NCBI GenBank assembly: GCA_050998805.1 | Contig: JBPCPV010000044.1 | Location: 1-64,000, forward strand | Origin: JAICKM01 sp050998805 | Lineage (GTDB): Bacteria > Chloroflexota > Chloroflexia > QHBQ01 > JAICKM01 | Direction of reading: 5' to 3' | Length of the DNA: 64,000 nt | Shown: piece after piece, positions 33,427-42,130 of the stretch | Layout: the number at the start of each line of letters is the position of its first letter | Numbering within the stretch: position 1 is the first letter of the stretch | The notes under the pieces: generated by a model | Told to the model about the DNA's origin: nothing | Databases searched by the model: none | Seen by the model: only the letters and a program-made list of their open reading frames with translations | Translations under genes and position numbers: made by a program

Positions 33427-34806
33427 TCAGTAGATTTCGAGATACCGCTCGACCTCCCACGGGGTCACGCGGACGCGGAACTCGTCCCACTCCTGGTGCT
33501 TGGCTTCCAGATACCGCTCGAAGACGTGTTCGCCGAGGGTTTCGCGGATCAGGTCGTCGCGTTCCATCTCGGCGAGCGACTCGGAGAGGCTGCCCGGCAG
33601 CGTGCCGATGTTGCGGCGGAGACGCTCCTCCTCGTCGAAGTGGTAGAGGTTCTCCTCGACCGGCTCGGGGGAGGCCATGTTCTGCTCGATGCCCTGTAGA
33701 CCCGCGCGCAGCATCACGGCGAAGGCCAGGTAGGGGTTGCAGGTTGGGTCGGGGCACCGAAGCTCGACACGGGCCGCCTGCGGCTTAGTCGGGTTGATCC
33801 GAGGCACACGCAGCAGCGCAGAGCGGTTCTGGCGCGCCCAGCCCATGTAGACCGGGGCCTCATAGCCCGGCACCAGCCGCTTGTACGAGTTGACGGTCGG
33901 GTTCAGGATAGCGGTCATGGCGCGGGCGTGCGCCAACTGGCCGGCGATAAACTGGCGGGCGATCAGGGAGAGGTTGTAGGCGTCCTCGGTGCTGCCGAAT
34001 AGGTTCTTGCCGCTCTCGATGCCGGCGAGCGATTGGTGGGTGTGCATCCCGCTTCCCGCGATGCCGAAGACCGGCTTCGGCATGAAGGTTGCGTAGAGGC
34101 CGTGCTGCTGCGCGACCGCCTTCAGGGTGTACTTGAAGGTCACCGCGCTGTCTGCGGTCGTCAGCGCGTTGTCGTACTCGAAATCAATCTCGTGCTGGCC
34201 GGGGCCGACCTCGTGGTGAGAGGTCTCGACCCGGATGCCCATCTCCTCCAGGGCGTTCACCATGTCTTTGCGGACAAGGTTGCCCTCGTCGCCGGTGAGG
34301 TCGAAGTAGCCGCCTCGGTCGTGGGTGATGGTCGTGACCTGGCCGTTTTCGGGCTTGAAGAGGTAGAACTCAAGCTCGGGGCCGGTCTGGTAGAGATAGC
34401 CGAGGTCCGCCGCGTAGTCCATTGCGCGGGCCAGCACGAGGCGGGGGTCGCCGTCGAATAGCTCGCCGTTCGGGGTGTAGATCCAGCAGATGATACGGGC
34501 TGCCGTGGTGCCCTCCCTGCGCTCCCACGGCAGCACCGAAAAAGTCTTCATGTCGGGGATCAGGAACATGTCCGACTCGGCGATGCGGGCGAAGCCCTCG
34601 ATTGAGGAGCCGTCGAACCACTTGCCGTTGGTCGCTGCGTCTTCAAGCTGGTGGATTGGGATCGTCACGCTCTTGACGATGCCCATCAGGTCGGTGAACT
34701 GGAGGTTGGCGAAGCGCACGCCCTCCTCCTCGGCGGTGCGTAGGGTCTTCGAGATCAGTTCGGGTTCTTGCTCGCTGCTTGCGAAGCGGCCTTTTGCGGT
34801 CGTCAT
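33427..34806 (-). CDS. glnA: Glutamine synthetase, type I (alpha subtype)
   Basis: The 459-residue enzyme makes glutamine from glutamate, ammonia and ATP. Signatures: KWFDGSSIEGFARIAESDM, PELEFYLF, KPVFGIAGSGMHTHQSL (ATP site) and NPTVNSYKRLVPGYEAPVY, plus a C-terminal RRNIGTLPGSLSESL. The adenylylation loop of the beta subtype (NLYDLP with Tyr) is absent, and FARIAESDM keeps the Arg that mediates feedback inhibition in alpha-type enzymes, so it is probably regulated by feedback rather than by adenylylation. AAGGAGAG lies just upstream of the ATG. Confidence 0.96.
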   Translation of the reverse strand: MTTAKGRFASSEQEPELISKTLRTAEEEGVRFANLQFTDLMGIVKSVTIPIHQLEDAATNGKWFDGSSIEGFARIAESDMFLIPDMKTFSVLPWERREGTTAARIICWIYTPNGELFDGDPRLVLARAMDYAADLGYLYQTGPELEFYLFKPENGQVTTITHDRGGYFDLTGDEGNLVRKDMVNALEEMGIRVETSHHEVGPGQHEIDFEYDNALTTADSAVTFKYTLKAVAQQHGLYATFMPKPVFGIAGSGMHTHQSLAGIESGKNLFGSTEDAYNLSLIARQFIAGQLAHARAMTAILNPTVNSYKRLVPGYEAPVYMGWARQNRSALLRVPRINPTKPQAARVELRCPDPTCNPYLAFAVMLRAGLQGIEQNMASPEPVEENLYHFDEEERLRRNIGTLPGSLSESLAEMERDDLIRETLGEHVFERYLEAKHQEWDEFRVRVTPWEVERYLEIY

Positions 34807-34824
34807 CCATCTCTCCTTCGTTAG

Positions 34825-34877
34825 TGGCCAGTGGTCGGTGGTCGGTGGTCAGCACTCAGCCGCTGACAGCTGATCGC
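34825..34877. repeat. Heptanucleotide repeats (GTGGTCG and CTGACAG types)
   Basis: GTGGTCG units, then CAGCACTCAGC and CTGACAGCTGA, upstream of glnA, between the ATG and the upstream intergenic region. Confidence 0.75.
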
Positions 34878-34977
34878 TACCGCCTATAGCATAGCACACT
34901 CGCCGTGCGAGGGCATAGAGCCGACGCAACAAATTTTGGCCCCGCTTCTTGTGCAACTTGCACAAGGGCCAGCCTGC

Positions 34978-35916
34978 CTACCGCCTACTGCCTACTGGGA
35001 GAGGCTTCAAGAACTGCTGCCAGCGGTGCTGCTCGACGAAGCCACATCGGGCCGCGAGGCGGTAGGGGGGGCTGTCTGCTGCCTCTGTGTCGAGGGCAAC
35101 TTCGTCCACGCCGCCGGCGGCCAGGTAGCCCAGCGCGGTGCCGACCAGCGCGGTACCGAGGCCGCGCCCGCGATAGGCGGGGTCGAGCCGGATCTCGTGC
35201 AGGTAGCCGGACGCGCTCCCTGCCCCCGAGGCGCTGATCACGCCGACATCCCGGCCCACGGGGTCTTCCAGCACGAAGATGCCGGCAGGCTCCCAGGCGG
35301 GTTGACGCGCTGTGGCCTCCATCTCCTCCGGCTCGATCAGGCTGTAGCCACTATCGTAAGCGCCGAGGCGGTTGCATAGGTCGCGGTATATCTCCGGCGC
35401 GTCCGGTTCGTCGTCGAGGCTCCATATGTCGAAGCCGGGAGGCAGCGCCACAGGCGGCATGGGCGCACCGGCGGGCCGCACGAGGCGCATCGCCTGGCCG
35501 ACGATCTTGAAGCCGTGGGCAAGCAAGAACCGGCGGCCCGGCTCGTCGTGCTGGTCAACGGTAGTTTCGAGCACATGGTGGCCCCGCGCCCACGCCGCCT
35601 GCTCCAGGTGAGCTAGCAACCGTCCGCCGAGGCCGTGCCCCCGCGCGTCTGGCACGACGAATATCTCGAAATTGCCGGGCGTGCGATCGTGGAAGTGTAT
35701 CGTCGGGTAGCAGATCGCGGCGGCGACCGGCGTATCTCCGGCCCAGACAAGGCGCGCGTCGCGCTCTAGCTCGAAGGCTGGGTGCCCGTAGAACTCTGCG
35801 ACGCGCGCCTCGCTCCAGTCGGTGCCCCGCGTGGCGTTCACGACCGCCGTGAGCGCACGCAAGTCGGCCTCGTTGTTGGTGTAACTCTCGATCCGCAGGT
35901 TCTTGAAGTCTATCAT
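34978..35916 (-). CDS. Tandem GNAT acetyltransferase
   Basis: The 312-residue protein has two GNAT folds: an N-terminal one (about 20-150) with the acetyl-CoA loop VVPDARGHGLGGRLL, and a C-terminal one (about 165-305) with LDPAYRGRGLGTALVG and VALDTEAADSPPY. Both loops have the R/Q-x-x-G-x-G/A pattern, so both halves may bind acetyl-CoA. Substrate unknown. ATG 35916 has AGGAG five bases upstream; a GTG two codons earlier is also open. Confidence 0.88.
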   Translation of the reverse strand: MIDFKNLRIESYTNNEADLRALTAVVNATRGTDWSEARVAEFYGHPAFELERDARLVWAGDTPVAAAICYPTIHFHDRTPGNFEIFVVPDARGHGLGGRLLAHLEQAAWARGHHVLETTVDQHDEPGRRFLLAHGFKIVGQAMRLVRPAGAPMPPVALPPGFDIWSLDDEPDAPEIYRDLCNRLGAYDSGYSLIEPEEMEATARQPAWEPAGIFVLEDPVGRDVGVISASGAGSASGYLHEIRLDPAYRGRGLGTALVGTALGYLAAGGVDEVALDTEAADSPPYRLAARCGFVEQHRWQQFLKPLPVGSRR

Positions 35917-35927
35917 TTCCACTCCTA

Positions 35928-35983
35928 GCTGACGGCTGAAAGCTGACGGCTAACTGCTGAAAGCTAACGGCTGAAAGCTCGCG
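35928..35983. repeat. Heptanucleotide repeat (CTGAAAG / CTGACGG)
   Basis: Seven alternating units (CTGACGG, CTGAAAG, CTGACGG, CTAACTG, CTGAAAG, CTAACGG, CTGAAAG). The last ones encode the C-terminal FQPLAFSS of the double glycosyltransferase. Confidence 0.85.
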
Positions 35984-38361
35984 TAGACCTCGCCGTAGAG
36001 TTCTGCGGCCAGTTCGGGCGTGTAATGGGCCAACACGCGCGCACGCCCCGCCTCTCCCAGCACAGAGCGGGCCTCGGAGTCGGCGATCAGCTCGGCGAGG
36101 ACGCCGCGTAGCGCGTCTGCGTCGCCTTCGGGGAAGACGCGCCCTGCGTCGCCCACAACGCGGGGGAGCTCGCCGGAGTCGGAGGCCACGACGGCGTTCC
36201 CGCAGGCCATCGCCTCCACGGCGGCTCGCCCGAACTGCTCCCGCCAGTTCTCGCGCGTCTCCGAGGGCACGACCCAGATGTCGCCCGCGCTCAGAGCGGC
36301 GATGAGCGCCCCGTGCGGCAGTGAGCCGAGCAGGTGGACGCGCTCACCTGCCCCCGCCGCCCTCGCCCCGGCCTCAACCGCAGCCCGTAGCGGCCCATCG
36401 CCCGCCAGCAGCAGGTGTGGTGATTGAGGCCCAGCCGGCAGGCAGAGGAAGGCGCGGAGCAGGGTCTCGACGCCTTTTTCGGCGACCAGCTTGCCGGCAT
36501 AGCCGATGACCACGGCATCTCCGCAGATGCCGAGCGACCGCCGCAGCGCGTCGCCGGACGCCTTGTCGCGCACGAAGGCAGCCGGGTCGGTCGGCAACGG
36601 CACGACGCGCATCGACCCCCTGTAGCCCTTCTGCCGGAGGGTCGCGGCGACTAGCTCGCCGCAAGGCAGGATCGCGTCGGCATGGCGGAAGCAGTACGCC
36701 TCGAACCACCGGAACGGCGGCGGATACCGCTTGACGATGTTCTGCGCGGCGTAAAACACGACCGGCACCTGCCAGCCCCAGAGCCGTTCGAGCAGGGGCC
36801 GCAGCAGCAGCACGAGAAACGGCAGCAGGCTGTGCGCCTCCTCGTAGACGTGCAGCACGCCCGGCCTGATCCGCAGCAGGTAGCCGAGCAGGCCGGGGAA
36901 GAAGTAGGCGTAGTAGTGGTGCGGGAAGAGCACGCGCCCGGCGTGTATCGCGTAGTCGGGTGCCGACCGGCGTTCGAGCCGCACCATCTGCCCCGCCCGC
37001 TCCGGCCAGGCAGTCGGCACCAGCAGGTGCATCTCCCACCGCCCGTCCCGCGCCAGCGCCTCCACTGGCTTCTGGTACTCCGCGACGACAGCAGCGTGCC
37101 AAATCCACAACACGCGACGTGCGAATTTTGAGTTTTGAGTTTTGAGTTTTGAATTACGATGGCTCCGTAGTGCGTAGTGCGTATTATGTAGTGCGTAGTG
37201 TGTGCTACGTGCTTTCTTGCGACGACTGACGGCTGACCACCGACCACCGACCACCGACCACTCGTATGCCTGCAACGTTTGGGCCGCCGTCGTCTCCGGG
37301 CGGAGGCAGGCCGCCTGTGCGCGACCGAGCGCCGAGAGCTTGGCGCGGAGGGCCGGGTCGTGCCGGATACGGACGAGGGCTGCCGTCCAGGCCGGCACGT
37401 CGCCGGGGGGGAGGAGGATGCCGCCGTCGCCGACGATTTCGGGGAGGGAACTGGCGGCGGAGCAGAGGAGCGGAGTGCCCGCAGCCATCGCTTCGAGCGG
37501 GTCGTAGCCGAAGCCCTCGTAGCGGGACGGGAAGGCGAAGAACTGCGCGCCCGCCAGGAGCAGCCCTTTGTCGTGCTCGCAGACGCGGCCCAGGAAGCGG
37601 ACTGGGGCGTGGGCAGGGCCGCCGTCGAGGAGGCCGAGGCCCTGGGCGAGCGCGGGCAGGTCGGGGTAGATCCCGCCTGGCTCAGGCAGCTTCCCGGCTA
37701 TTGCCAGCACAGGCTGCGGCTCGCCCTCGCGGGACAGGGAGGGAAGCGCCGCGGCCCAGGCTCGCAGCAGCACCGGCACGTCTTTGCGCTCGTCGAAGCC
37801 GCCGATGTAAAATGCATAGGCGTCGGGCAGGCCGAGTCGGCGGCGCATCTCCGCGATCTTGACGGGTGGCACCGGCGCGCCGAACTCAGGTTCGATGCCG
37901 AGCAGCACGGTACGCACGCGGTCCGGCGGCAGGCCGAAATAGCGCAGCACGTCGCGCCGGGAGGCTTCGGAGTCGGCGAGCACGAGGGCGGCGCGGCGGC
38001 AGGCGGCGCGGGCCAGCGCCAGGTAGATTCTGACGGCGCGCGATGCCCTGTAGGCCGGCAGCACCCATGGGATCAGGTCGTGGATAGTGACGATGACCGG
38101 GCAACCGGCGAGCAGGGGCGCGGCCAGGTACGGGCAGTGCAGCAGGTCGGCCCCCGCACGTCGCGCCGCAAGCGGCAGCCCGACCTGCTCCCACCAGACC
38201 TTCGCCAGGTTGCCGCCGCGCCCAGTCGGGGGCCGCAGCAGCACGAACGTGTGCTCGGCGCTCTCAGGCAGTTCGGGCAGTGCCTTCCAGAGACGGCGGA
38301 GGTACTGCCCACTGCCCGTGTAAGGCTGGTCCCAGTAGAAGCCGTTTATAGCGATACGCAC
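35950..38361 (-). CDS. Double GT4 glycosyltransferase joined by a repeat cassette
   Basis: One 803-residue open frame. Residues 1-365 form a complete GT4 of the WsbB/MfpsA-like type (MRIAINGFYWDQPYTGSGQYL, FYIGGFDERKDVPVLLRAW, FPSRYEGFGYDPLEAMAAGTP). Residues about 412-795 form a second GT4 (VLWIWHAAVVAEYQKPVEAL, GYAGKLVAEKGVETLLRAFL, EQFGRAAVEAMACGNAVVASD). The join, residues about 366-411, is encoded by composite cassette copy 2 (SVVGGRWSAVSRRKKARSTH, then NSKLKTQNSK). So either two genes were fused by insertion of the cassette, or two proteins are made by an internal start (GTG or TTG just after the cassette). The last residues come from a CTGAAAG array. Confidence 0.85.
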   Translation of the reverse strand: MRIAINGFYWDQPYTGSGQYLRRLWKALPELPESAEHTFVLLRPPTGRGGNLAKVWWEQVGLPLAARRAGADLLHCPYLAAPLLAGCPVIVTIHDLIPWVLPAYRASRAVRIYLALARAACRRAALVLADSEASRRDVLRYFGLPPDRVRTVLLGIEPEFGAPVPPVKIAEMRRRLGLPDAYAFYIGGFDERKDVPVLLRAWAAALPSLSREGEPQPVLAIAGKLPEPGGIYPDLPALAQGLGLLDGGPAHAPVRFLGRVCEHDKGLLLAGAQFFAFPSRYEGFGYDPLEAMAAGTPLLCSAASSLPEIVGDGGILLPPGDVPAWTAALVRIRHDPALRAKLSALGRAQAACLRPETTAAQTLQAYEWSVVGGRWSAVSRRKKARSTHYALHNTHYALRSHRNSKLKTQNSKFARRVLWIWHAAVVAEYQKPVEALARDGRWEMHLLVPTAWPERAGQMVRLERRSAPDYAIHAGRVLFPHHYYAYFFPGLLGYLLRIRPGVLHVYEEAHSLLPFLVLLLRPLLERLWGWQVPVVFYAAQNIVKRYPPPFRWFEAYCFRHADAILPCGELVAATLRQKGYRGSMRVVPLPTDPAAFVRDKASGDALRRSLGICGDAVVIGYAGKLVAEKGVETLLRAFLCLPAGPQSPHLLLAGDGPLRAAVEAGARAAGAGERVHLLGSLPHGALIAALSAGDIWVVPSETRENWREQFGRAAVEAMACGNAVVASDSGELPRVVGDAGRVFPEGDADALRGVLAELIADSEARSVLGEAGRARVLAHYTPELAAELYGEVYASFQPLAFSS
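37124..37263 (-). repeat. Composite heptamer cassette, copy 2
   Basis: Read on the minus strand: GTGGTCG units (37262-37236), a CGTCGCAAGAAAGCACGTAG spacer, CACTACG units (with an internal duplication), then GGAGCCATCGTAATT and TCAAAAC units ending at 37124. Order and spacers match copy 1 at 24841-24960. Confidence 0.9.
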
Positions 38362-38372
38362 TACGCGCTACG
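38355..38372. repeat. Short ACTACGC array
   Basis: Two ACTACGC-type units between the double GT start codon and the icd stop. Confidence 0.5.
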
Positions 38373-39447
38373 CTTTGAGCCGCTTCACGATCTCGTCGGC
38401 GACGGCGGAGGTACTGAGGGCGGTTGGGTCGTCGCGGATCGGCTTGAGGTCATAGGTCACGTACTTGCCCTCGGCGATGAGCGCGTCGAGGATGTTGTCG
38501 AGGCGGTCGGCGGCGGTGTGCTCGCCGAGGTAGTGGAGCATCATGGTGCCGCTGAACATCATTGCCATTGGGTTGACCTTGTTCTTGCCGGCGTACTTCG
38601 GCGCGCTGCCGTGGATCGGCTCGAAGAGGGCGACGCCCTCGCCGATGTTCGCGCCGGGGGCGACGCCGAGGCCGCCGACCAGCCCGGCGCAGAGGTCGGA
38701 GACGATGTCGCCGTAGAGGTTGGGTAGCACGAGCACATCGTAGAGTTCGGGCTTCTGCACAAGTTGCATACACATGTTGTCCACGATCACGTTCTCGAAG
38801 GCTATATCGGGGTAATCGCGGGCGACCTCTTCTGCGGTGCGGAGGTAGAGGCCATCGGTCGCCTTCATGATGTTCGCCTTGTGGACCGCGCTGACTTTGT
38901 GCCGCCCGTTTGCCTTCGCGTACTCGAACGCGAACTTCACGATCCTCCGGCTGCCGGTGATGCTGATCGGCTTGATGCTGATCGCCGAGTCCGGCCTAAT
39001 GCGTGCGCCGTTGTGCTCGCCGATCCAGGCGATCAATTCGGCGGTTTCGGGCGCGCCTTCGTTGAACTCGATGCCCGCGTAGAGGTCTTCGGTGTTCTCG
39101 CGGACTACGATCAGGTCTATGTTGTCGTAGCGCGAGCGCACACCTTTCCGGGTCTTGCAGGGGCGGACGTTCGCGTAGAGGTCGAGCGTCTTGCGGAGGC
39201 CGACGTTTACGCTGCGGAAGCCCTTGCCGACAGGCGTGGTGATAGGCCCCTTGAGCGCGACCTTGTTCCGCCGAACCGACTCGAGCACCGATTCGGGCAG
39301 CGCGGTGCCGGTCTGCTCGGCCATCGCCGTACCGGCTTCCTCGACATCCCACTCGATTGGCACGCCTGTGGCGTCGAGCACGCGCCGGGTCGCCTCGCTG
39401 ATCTCCGGCCCGATGCCGTCCCCTGGGATCAATGTTATCGTATACAT
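38368..39447 (-). CDS. NAD-type isocitrate dehydrogenase family protein
   Basis: The 359-residue protein belongs to the isocitrate/isopropylmalate dehydrogenase family: ITLIPGDGIGPEIS, KGPITTPVGKGFRSVNVGLRKTLDLYANVRPCK, VRENTEDLYAG, VHKANIMKATDG and LPNLYGDIVSDL. The LYANVRP segment and the length favour NAD-dependent isocitrate dehydrogenase (TCA cycle) over LeuB, which lacks that loop form. GGAGGAA lies upstream of the ATG. It is not obviously in an operon with its neighbours. Confidence 0.88.
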   Translation of the reverse strand: MYTITLIPGDGIGPEISEATRRVLDATGVPIEWDVEEAGTAMAEQTGTALPESVLESVRRNKVALKGPITTPVGKGFRSVNVGLRKTLDLYANVRPCKTRKGVRSRYDNIDLIVVRENTEDLYAGIEFNEGAPETAELIAWIGEHNGARIRPDSAISIKPISITGSRRIVKFAFEYAKANGRHKVSAVHKANIMKATDGLYLRTAEEVARDYPDIAFENVIVDNMCMQLVQKPELYDVLVLPNLYGDIVSDLCAGLVGGLGVAPGANIGEGVALFEPIHGSAPKYAGKNKVNPMAMMFSGTMMLHYLGEHTAADRLDNILDALIAEGKYVTYDLKPIRDDPTALSTSAVADEIVKRLKA

Positions 39448-39517
39448 ACGTCGTCACTTCCTCCGTTCAGGCTACAGCGCCGCCCGGTCCACGGCGGGCG
39501 TGTGCCATTATAGCGGA

Positions 39518-41083
39518 TCATCCGAGCTGCGTGCCACCGGCGGGTCGGTTGCGCGTCAGCCCCGACAGGGGGCACTCGTAGACATCACGCAGGGAGCAAT
39601 AGCGTCGGTAGAGGCCGATCAATCCCTGTTGCTCGCGTGCGCCGAGGCGGGCCTCTCGGCTGCGCGGCCCAAGCACCTCGCCGAGCATCGCTCGCGTGAC
39701 CCGGTTCTCTGCCAGCTGGGGCTGGGCCGTATAGACCGCCCGCGCGGTTCCGGCCAGCGCGGGCAGGTCGGCATAGCTGCCCCATGCCGCCAGAAACGGC
39801 AGCACGATGTTCGCCAGCAGGTCACCGGCGCGCTCCGCCCCGATCAGGTCGCGGCCCGTAGAGCCGCCGAGCTTCGAGCCGAAGTCGCTGTACTCTCCCC
39901 AGAACGAGCGGGGCGAGGCCACCTCCAGCCGCGCCGACCAGAGGGACGCCAGAGCCGCCGGTGCCTGCCCCGACCCGGCGTCGGCCAGGAAGCCGGTGAG
40001 CAGTCCGCCGGGCAGCAGCCAGGTCAGCAGGTGGGCGAGCGCGGCCACGCGGCGGGCCGGGGAGTTCGCCGGACGGACGCCTGCCCACTTCCAGGCTGGA
40101 GCGCCCCCGCTCTCCGCCAGCAGGTGGCCGAGCAGAGGACGGAGGGCGTCCCATTGCCGCTCCAACTCCTCGGCCTGAGCCTCGCTCTGCCAGTCGAGCG
40201 GCTTGGTGGACGGCCGCTGGGAGGGCAGCAGCCCCGCGCCGCCGAGCAGCAGGGCTTCGAGCACGGCGGCGCGGTCTGCGGCGGGCCTGTCGCCGGCGAT
40301 GATCCGCAGCAGGCGCAGCGGCAAGCGGGCGGCGAGCGCGACGAAGGGCGCACGGTTCGCGGCATAGCCAAGCCCGTCGCAGAGGCCGGAGTAAAGCAGC
40401 TGCTCGGCGGCTTCTTCGCGCTCGTGGGCGGGCAGCGGGTCGAGTGCGACGGCCAGGTCGGCCTCGAAGCGCCCGCTCTTCTCCGCGAAGCGCATGTCGC
40501 CGGCTTCGGCCAGCGCTGCAAGGATCTCTTGAAGGGGGCGGTGCTGCGTCCTCTGCCAGCAAGGCTCCTCCGAGAGGTCGCCGAGCTGATCCGGCAGCGC
40601 GAGGCCCGCCAGGTCCGCAGGCGCTGCGGTGATGTGCGGTGCCAGCACGAGCGTCGGCACCTCGCGCCCGGCTGCGGTTCGCGCCCGCCGTGCGTCGGCC
40701 AGAGGCACCGGCTCGTCGCCGCCGCTGAGGCTGTAGACTACGTGCAGCAACACATCGTCGTAAGCCGGGTCGGTGTGGTGCCCGTGCGCGTACCAGTCGG
40801 CGGCGCGCAGGTGGAGTTCGATGTCGCCCCGCGCCGGTCGCCCTCCGCCGAGCGCGACTATCGCGCCGCGAAAGTCCGGCCCCGCCCCCCCCGACCAGTG
40901 CCCCCGATAGATGATCGCCACCGGCTCGTGCGCCGTCGTCCAGAACGGCCCCTGTAGAGGGCGCTGCGCGTTCCAGACTGCCGCGAGCGTCTTTTCGTTG
41001 AGCGGCATCGGCTCACCGACGGCAGGCTCAGAGATGCCGTTTGTCAGGGCGAATCCGTCGGGAACTGTAGGCAGCAAGCACAT
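39518..41083 (-). CDS. DUF2851 family protein
   Basis: From ATG 41083 (521 aa) the N-terminal part shows the DUF2851 pattern: LNEKTLAAVWNAQRPLQGPF, IIYRGHWSGGAGPDFRGAI, ARGDIELHLRAADWYAHGHH, YDDVLLHVVYSLSG. The rest is helical (DMRFAEKSGRFEADLAVAL). The family is widespread in Bacteroidota and Chloroflexota without known function; the clustered His, Asp and Glu residues suggest a metal site, but this is inference. The start could also be an ATG at 41008. The gene is divergent from the hydrolase at 41180. Confidence 0.8.
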   Translation of the reverse strand: MCLLPTVPDGFALTNGISEPAVGEPMPLNEKTLAAVWNAQRPLQGPFWTTAHEPVAIIYRGHWSGGAGPDFRGAIVALGGGRPARGDIELHLRAADWYAHGHHTDPAYDDVLLHVVYSLSGGDEPVPLADARRARTAAGREVPTLVLAPHITAAPADLAGLALPDQLGDLSEEPCWQRTQHRPLQEILAALAEAGDMRFAEKSGRFEADLAVALDPLPAHEREEAAEQLLYSGLCDGLGYAANRAPFVALAARLPLRLLRIIAGDRPAADRAAVLEALLLGGAGLLPSQRPSTKPLDWQSEAQAEELERQWDALRPLLGHLLAESGGAPAWKWAGVRPANSPARRVAALAHLLTWLLPGGLLTGFLADAGSGQAPAALASLWSARLEVASPRSFWGEYSDFGSKLGGSTGRDLIGAERAGDLLANIVLPFLAAWGSYADLPALAGTARAVYTAQPQLAENRVTRAMLGEVLGPRSREARLGAREQQGLIGLYRRYCSLRDVYECPLSGLTRNRPAGGTQLG

Positions 41084-41167
41084 CGGCAGATCTTCTCCGT
41101 GCTGGATAGGATGCTCCGGTAGTATATCACACTCGGCTGCGGGACGCAAAACTCATGCGGCCTATGG

Positions 41168-41173
41168 TACAAT
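41168..41173 (+). promoter_or_regulatory. -10 element implying a leaderless transcript
   Basis: TACAAT ends six bases before the ATG at 41180, so transcription would start at or next to the start codon. No good -35 box was identified. Confidence 0.4.
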
Positions 41174-41179
41174 ATACGA

Positions 41180-41863
41180 ATGAAGAGCAATGGTAAATCG
41201 AAGAACGGCACGATCAGCCTCCTGAGCAGCGAGCGCAAGCCTGCCGGCCCCGGCTACGACAGCCTGACGCTGCGGACAGACCGCGGCGATATAGAGGGCC
41301 TTCTCCACGCCGCCGGCCCCGCCGGCACAACAGGCCCCTCGGCGGTCGTCTGGGTGGGAGGCGCGGGCGGCGGCACCGAAGGCCCCGCCGGCCACATCTA
41401 CCGTACCCTCGCCGAGCGGCTGGTGCCTGCGGGGATCAGCTCGCTCCGCCTCGACTACCGCCACCCGAACGTGCTGGTGGACTGCATCGCCGATCTCCTT
41501 GTCGCGCTCGCCTGGCTCGAGGATCTATGCGGGGTGAAGCGGGCTGCCCTCGTCGGCCACTCGTTCGGCGGCGCTGTCGTGATAGACGCGGGCGCACTCA
41601 GCCCGATAGTCAAGCTGGTGGTGGCCCTCTCCTCACAGACCTACGGTGCAGATCTCGTGGCCGACGTCAGCCCCCGCAGCCTGCTGCTGGTGCATGGCGA
41701 GGCCGACCGTGTGCTGCCCGCCATCTGCTCCCGCCGTCTCTACGATGCCGCGCACGACCCCCGCGAGCTTGTGCTATACCCCGGGGCGGGCCACGGGCTG
41801 ACGGAATGCGCGGCGGAGTTGCGTGAGTTGCTCTGGATGCGGCTAGTGGAGCAGCTTGGTTGA
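41180..41863 (+). CDS. Alpha/beta hydrolase (dienelactone-hydrolase-like)
   Basis: The 227-residue protein has an alpha/beta hydrolase core with nucleophile elbow VGHSFGG, an acidic residue in LVHGEADRVLP and His in PGAGHGL. The N-terminal region has a beta strand pair and VVWVGGAGGGTEGPAG. A Gly-rich loop after the first strands may form the oxyanion hole. Substrate unknown. The predicted promoter places transcription at the ATG. Confidence 0.85.
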   Translation: MKSNGKSKNGTISLLSSERKPAGPGYDSLTLRTDRGDIEGLLHAAGPAGTTGPSAVVWVGGAGGGTEGPAGHIYRTLAERLVPAGISSLRLDYRHPNVLVDCIADLLVALAWLEDLCGVKRAALVGHSFGGAVVIDAGALSPIVKLVVALSSQTYGADLVADVSPRSLLLVHGEADRVLPAICSRRLYDAAHDPRELVLYPGAGHGLTECAAELRELLWMRLVEQLG

Positions 41864-41902
41864 GGGCTTTCTCATAAGCGTCGGCGTAATTCGGGCTGGT
41901 GA

Positions 41903-42130
41903 TTACCCACATCCTTGGCCGGGAAAGAGATGGTGTGGGAAGGGGTGGCGTTCGAGATGAGTAAGCGCGGCCACCGCCTGCCATACGGCTGCCAACCCAC
42001 ACAGCAGAATGTAGACGCCGTTGCGGTCAATCGCCCACCCCAGCTTGCCGCCCAACTGCCTCAGCCACTCAACCGCCAGCGGAGGCCACTCCTCGGCCAC
42101 GTTGTACACCAACTGTGCTGCTGCCAGCAC
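41903..42130 (-). CDS. Possible hydrophobic small protein or fragment (75 aa)
   Basis: A GTG-started minus frame with two hydrophobic helices (AAAQLVYNVAEEW, YILLCGLAAVWQAVAAL) and a basic His-rich tail. No Shine-Dalgarno is clear. It fills the space between the hydrolase and the 5'-truncated metallopeptidase and is partly antisense to the truncation junction. It could be a fragment of a larger membrane protein or non-coding; only its composition supports it. Confidence 0.25.
   Translation of the reverse strand: MLAAAQLVYNVAEEWPPLAVEWLRQLGGKLGWAIDRNGVYILLCGLAAVWQAVAALTHLERHPFPHHLFPGQGCG

Noticed and set aside
39191..40957. Long plus-strand frame opposite the DUF2851 gene and icd
   Set aside because: It spans the antisense of two well-supported minus-strand genes and has Arg/Gly/Gln-biased composition with no domain.
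42021..42107. Coding start of the SLH gene upstream of the Met-turn
   Set aside because: Residues before STLMGYAG are Ser/Ala/His-rich and do not match the metallopeptidase family, so the gene is treated as truncated there.
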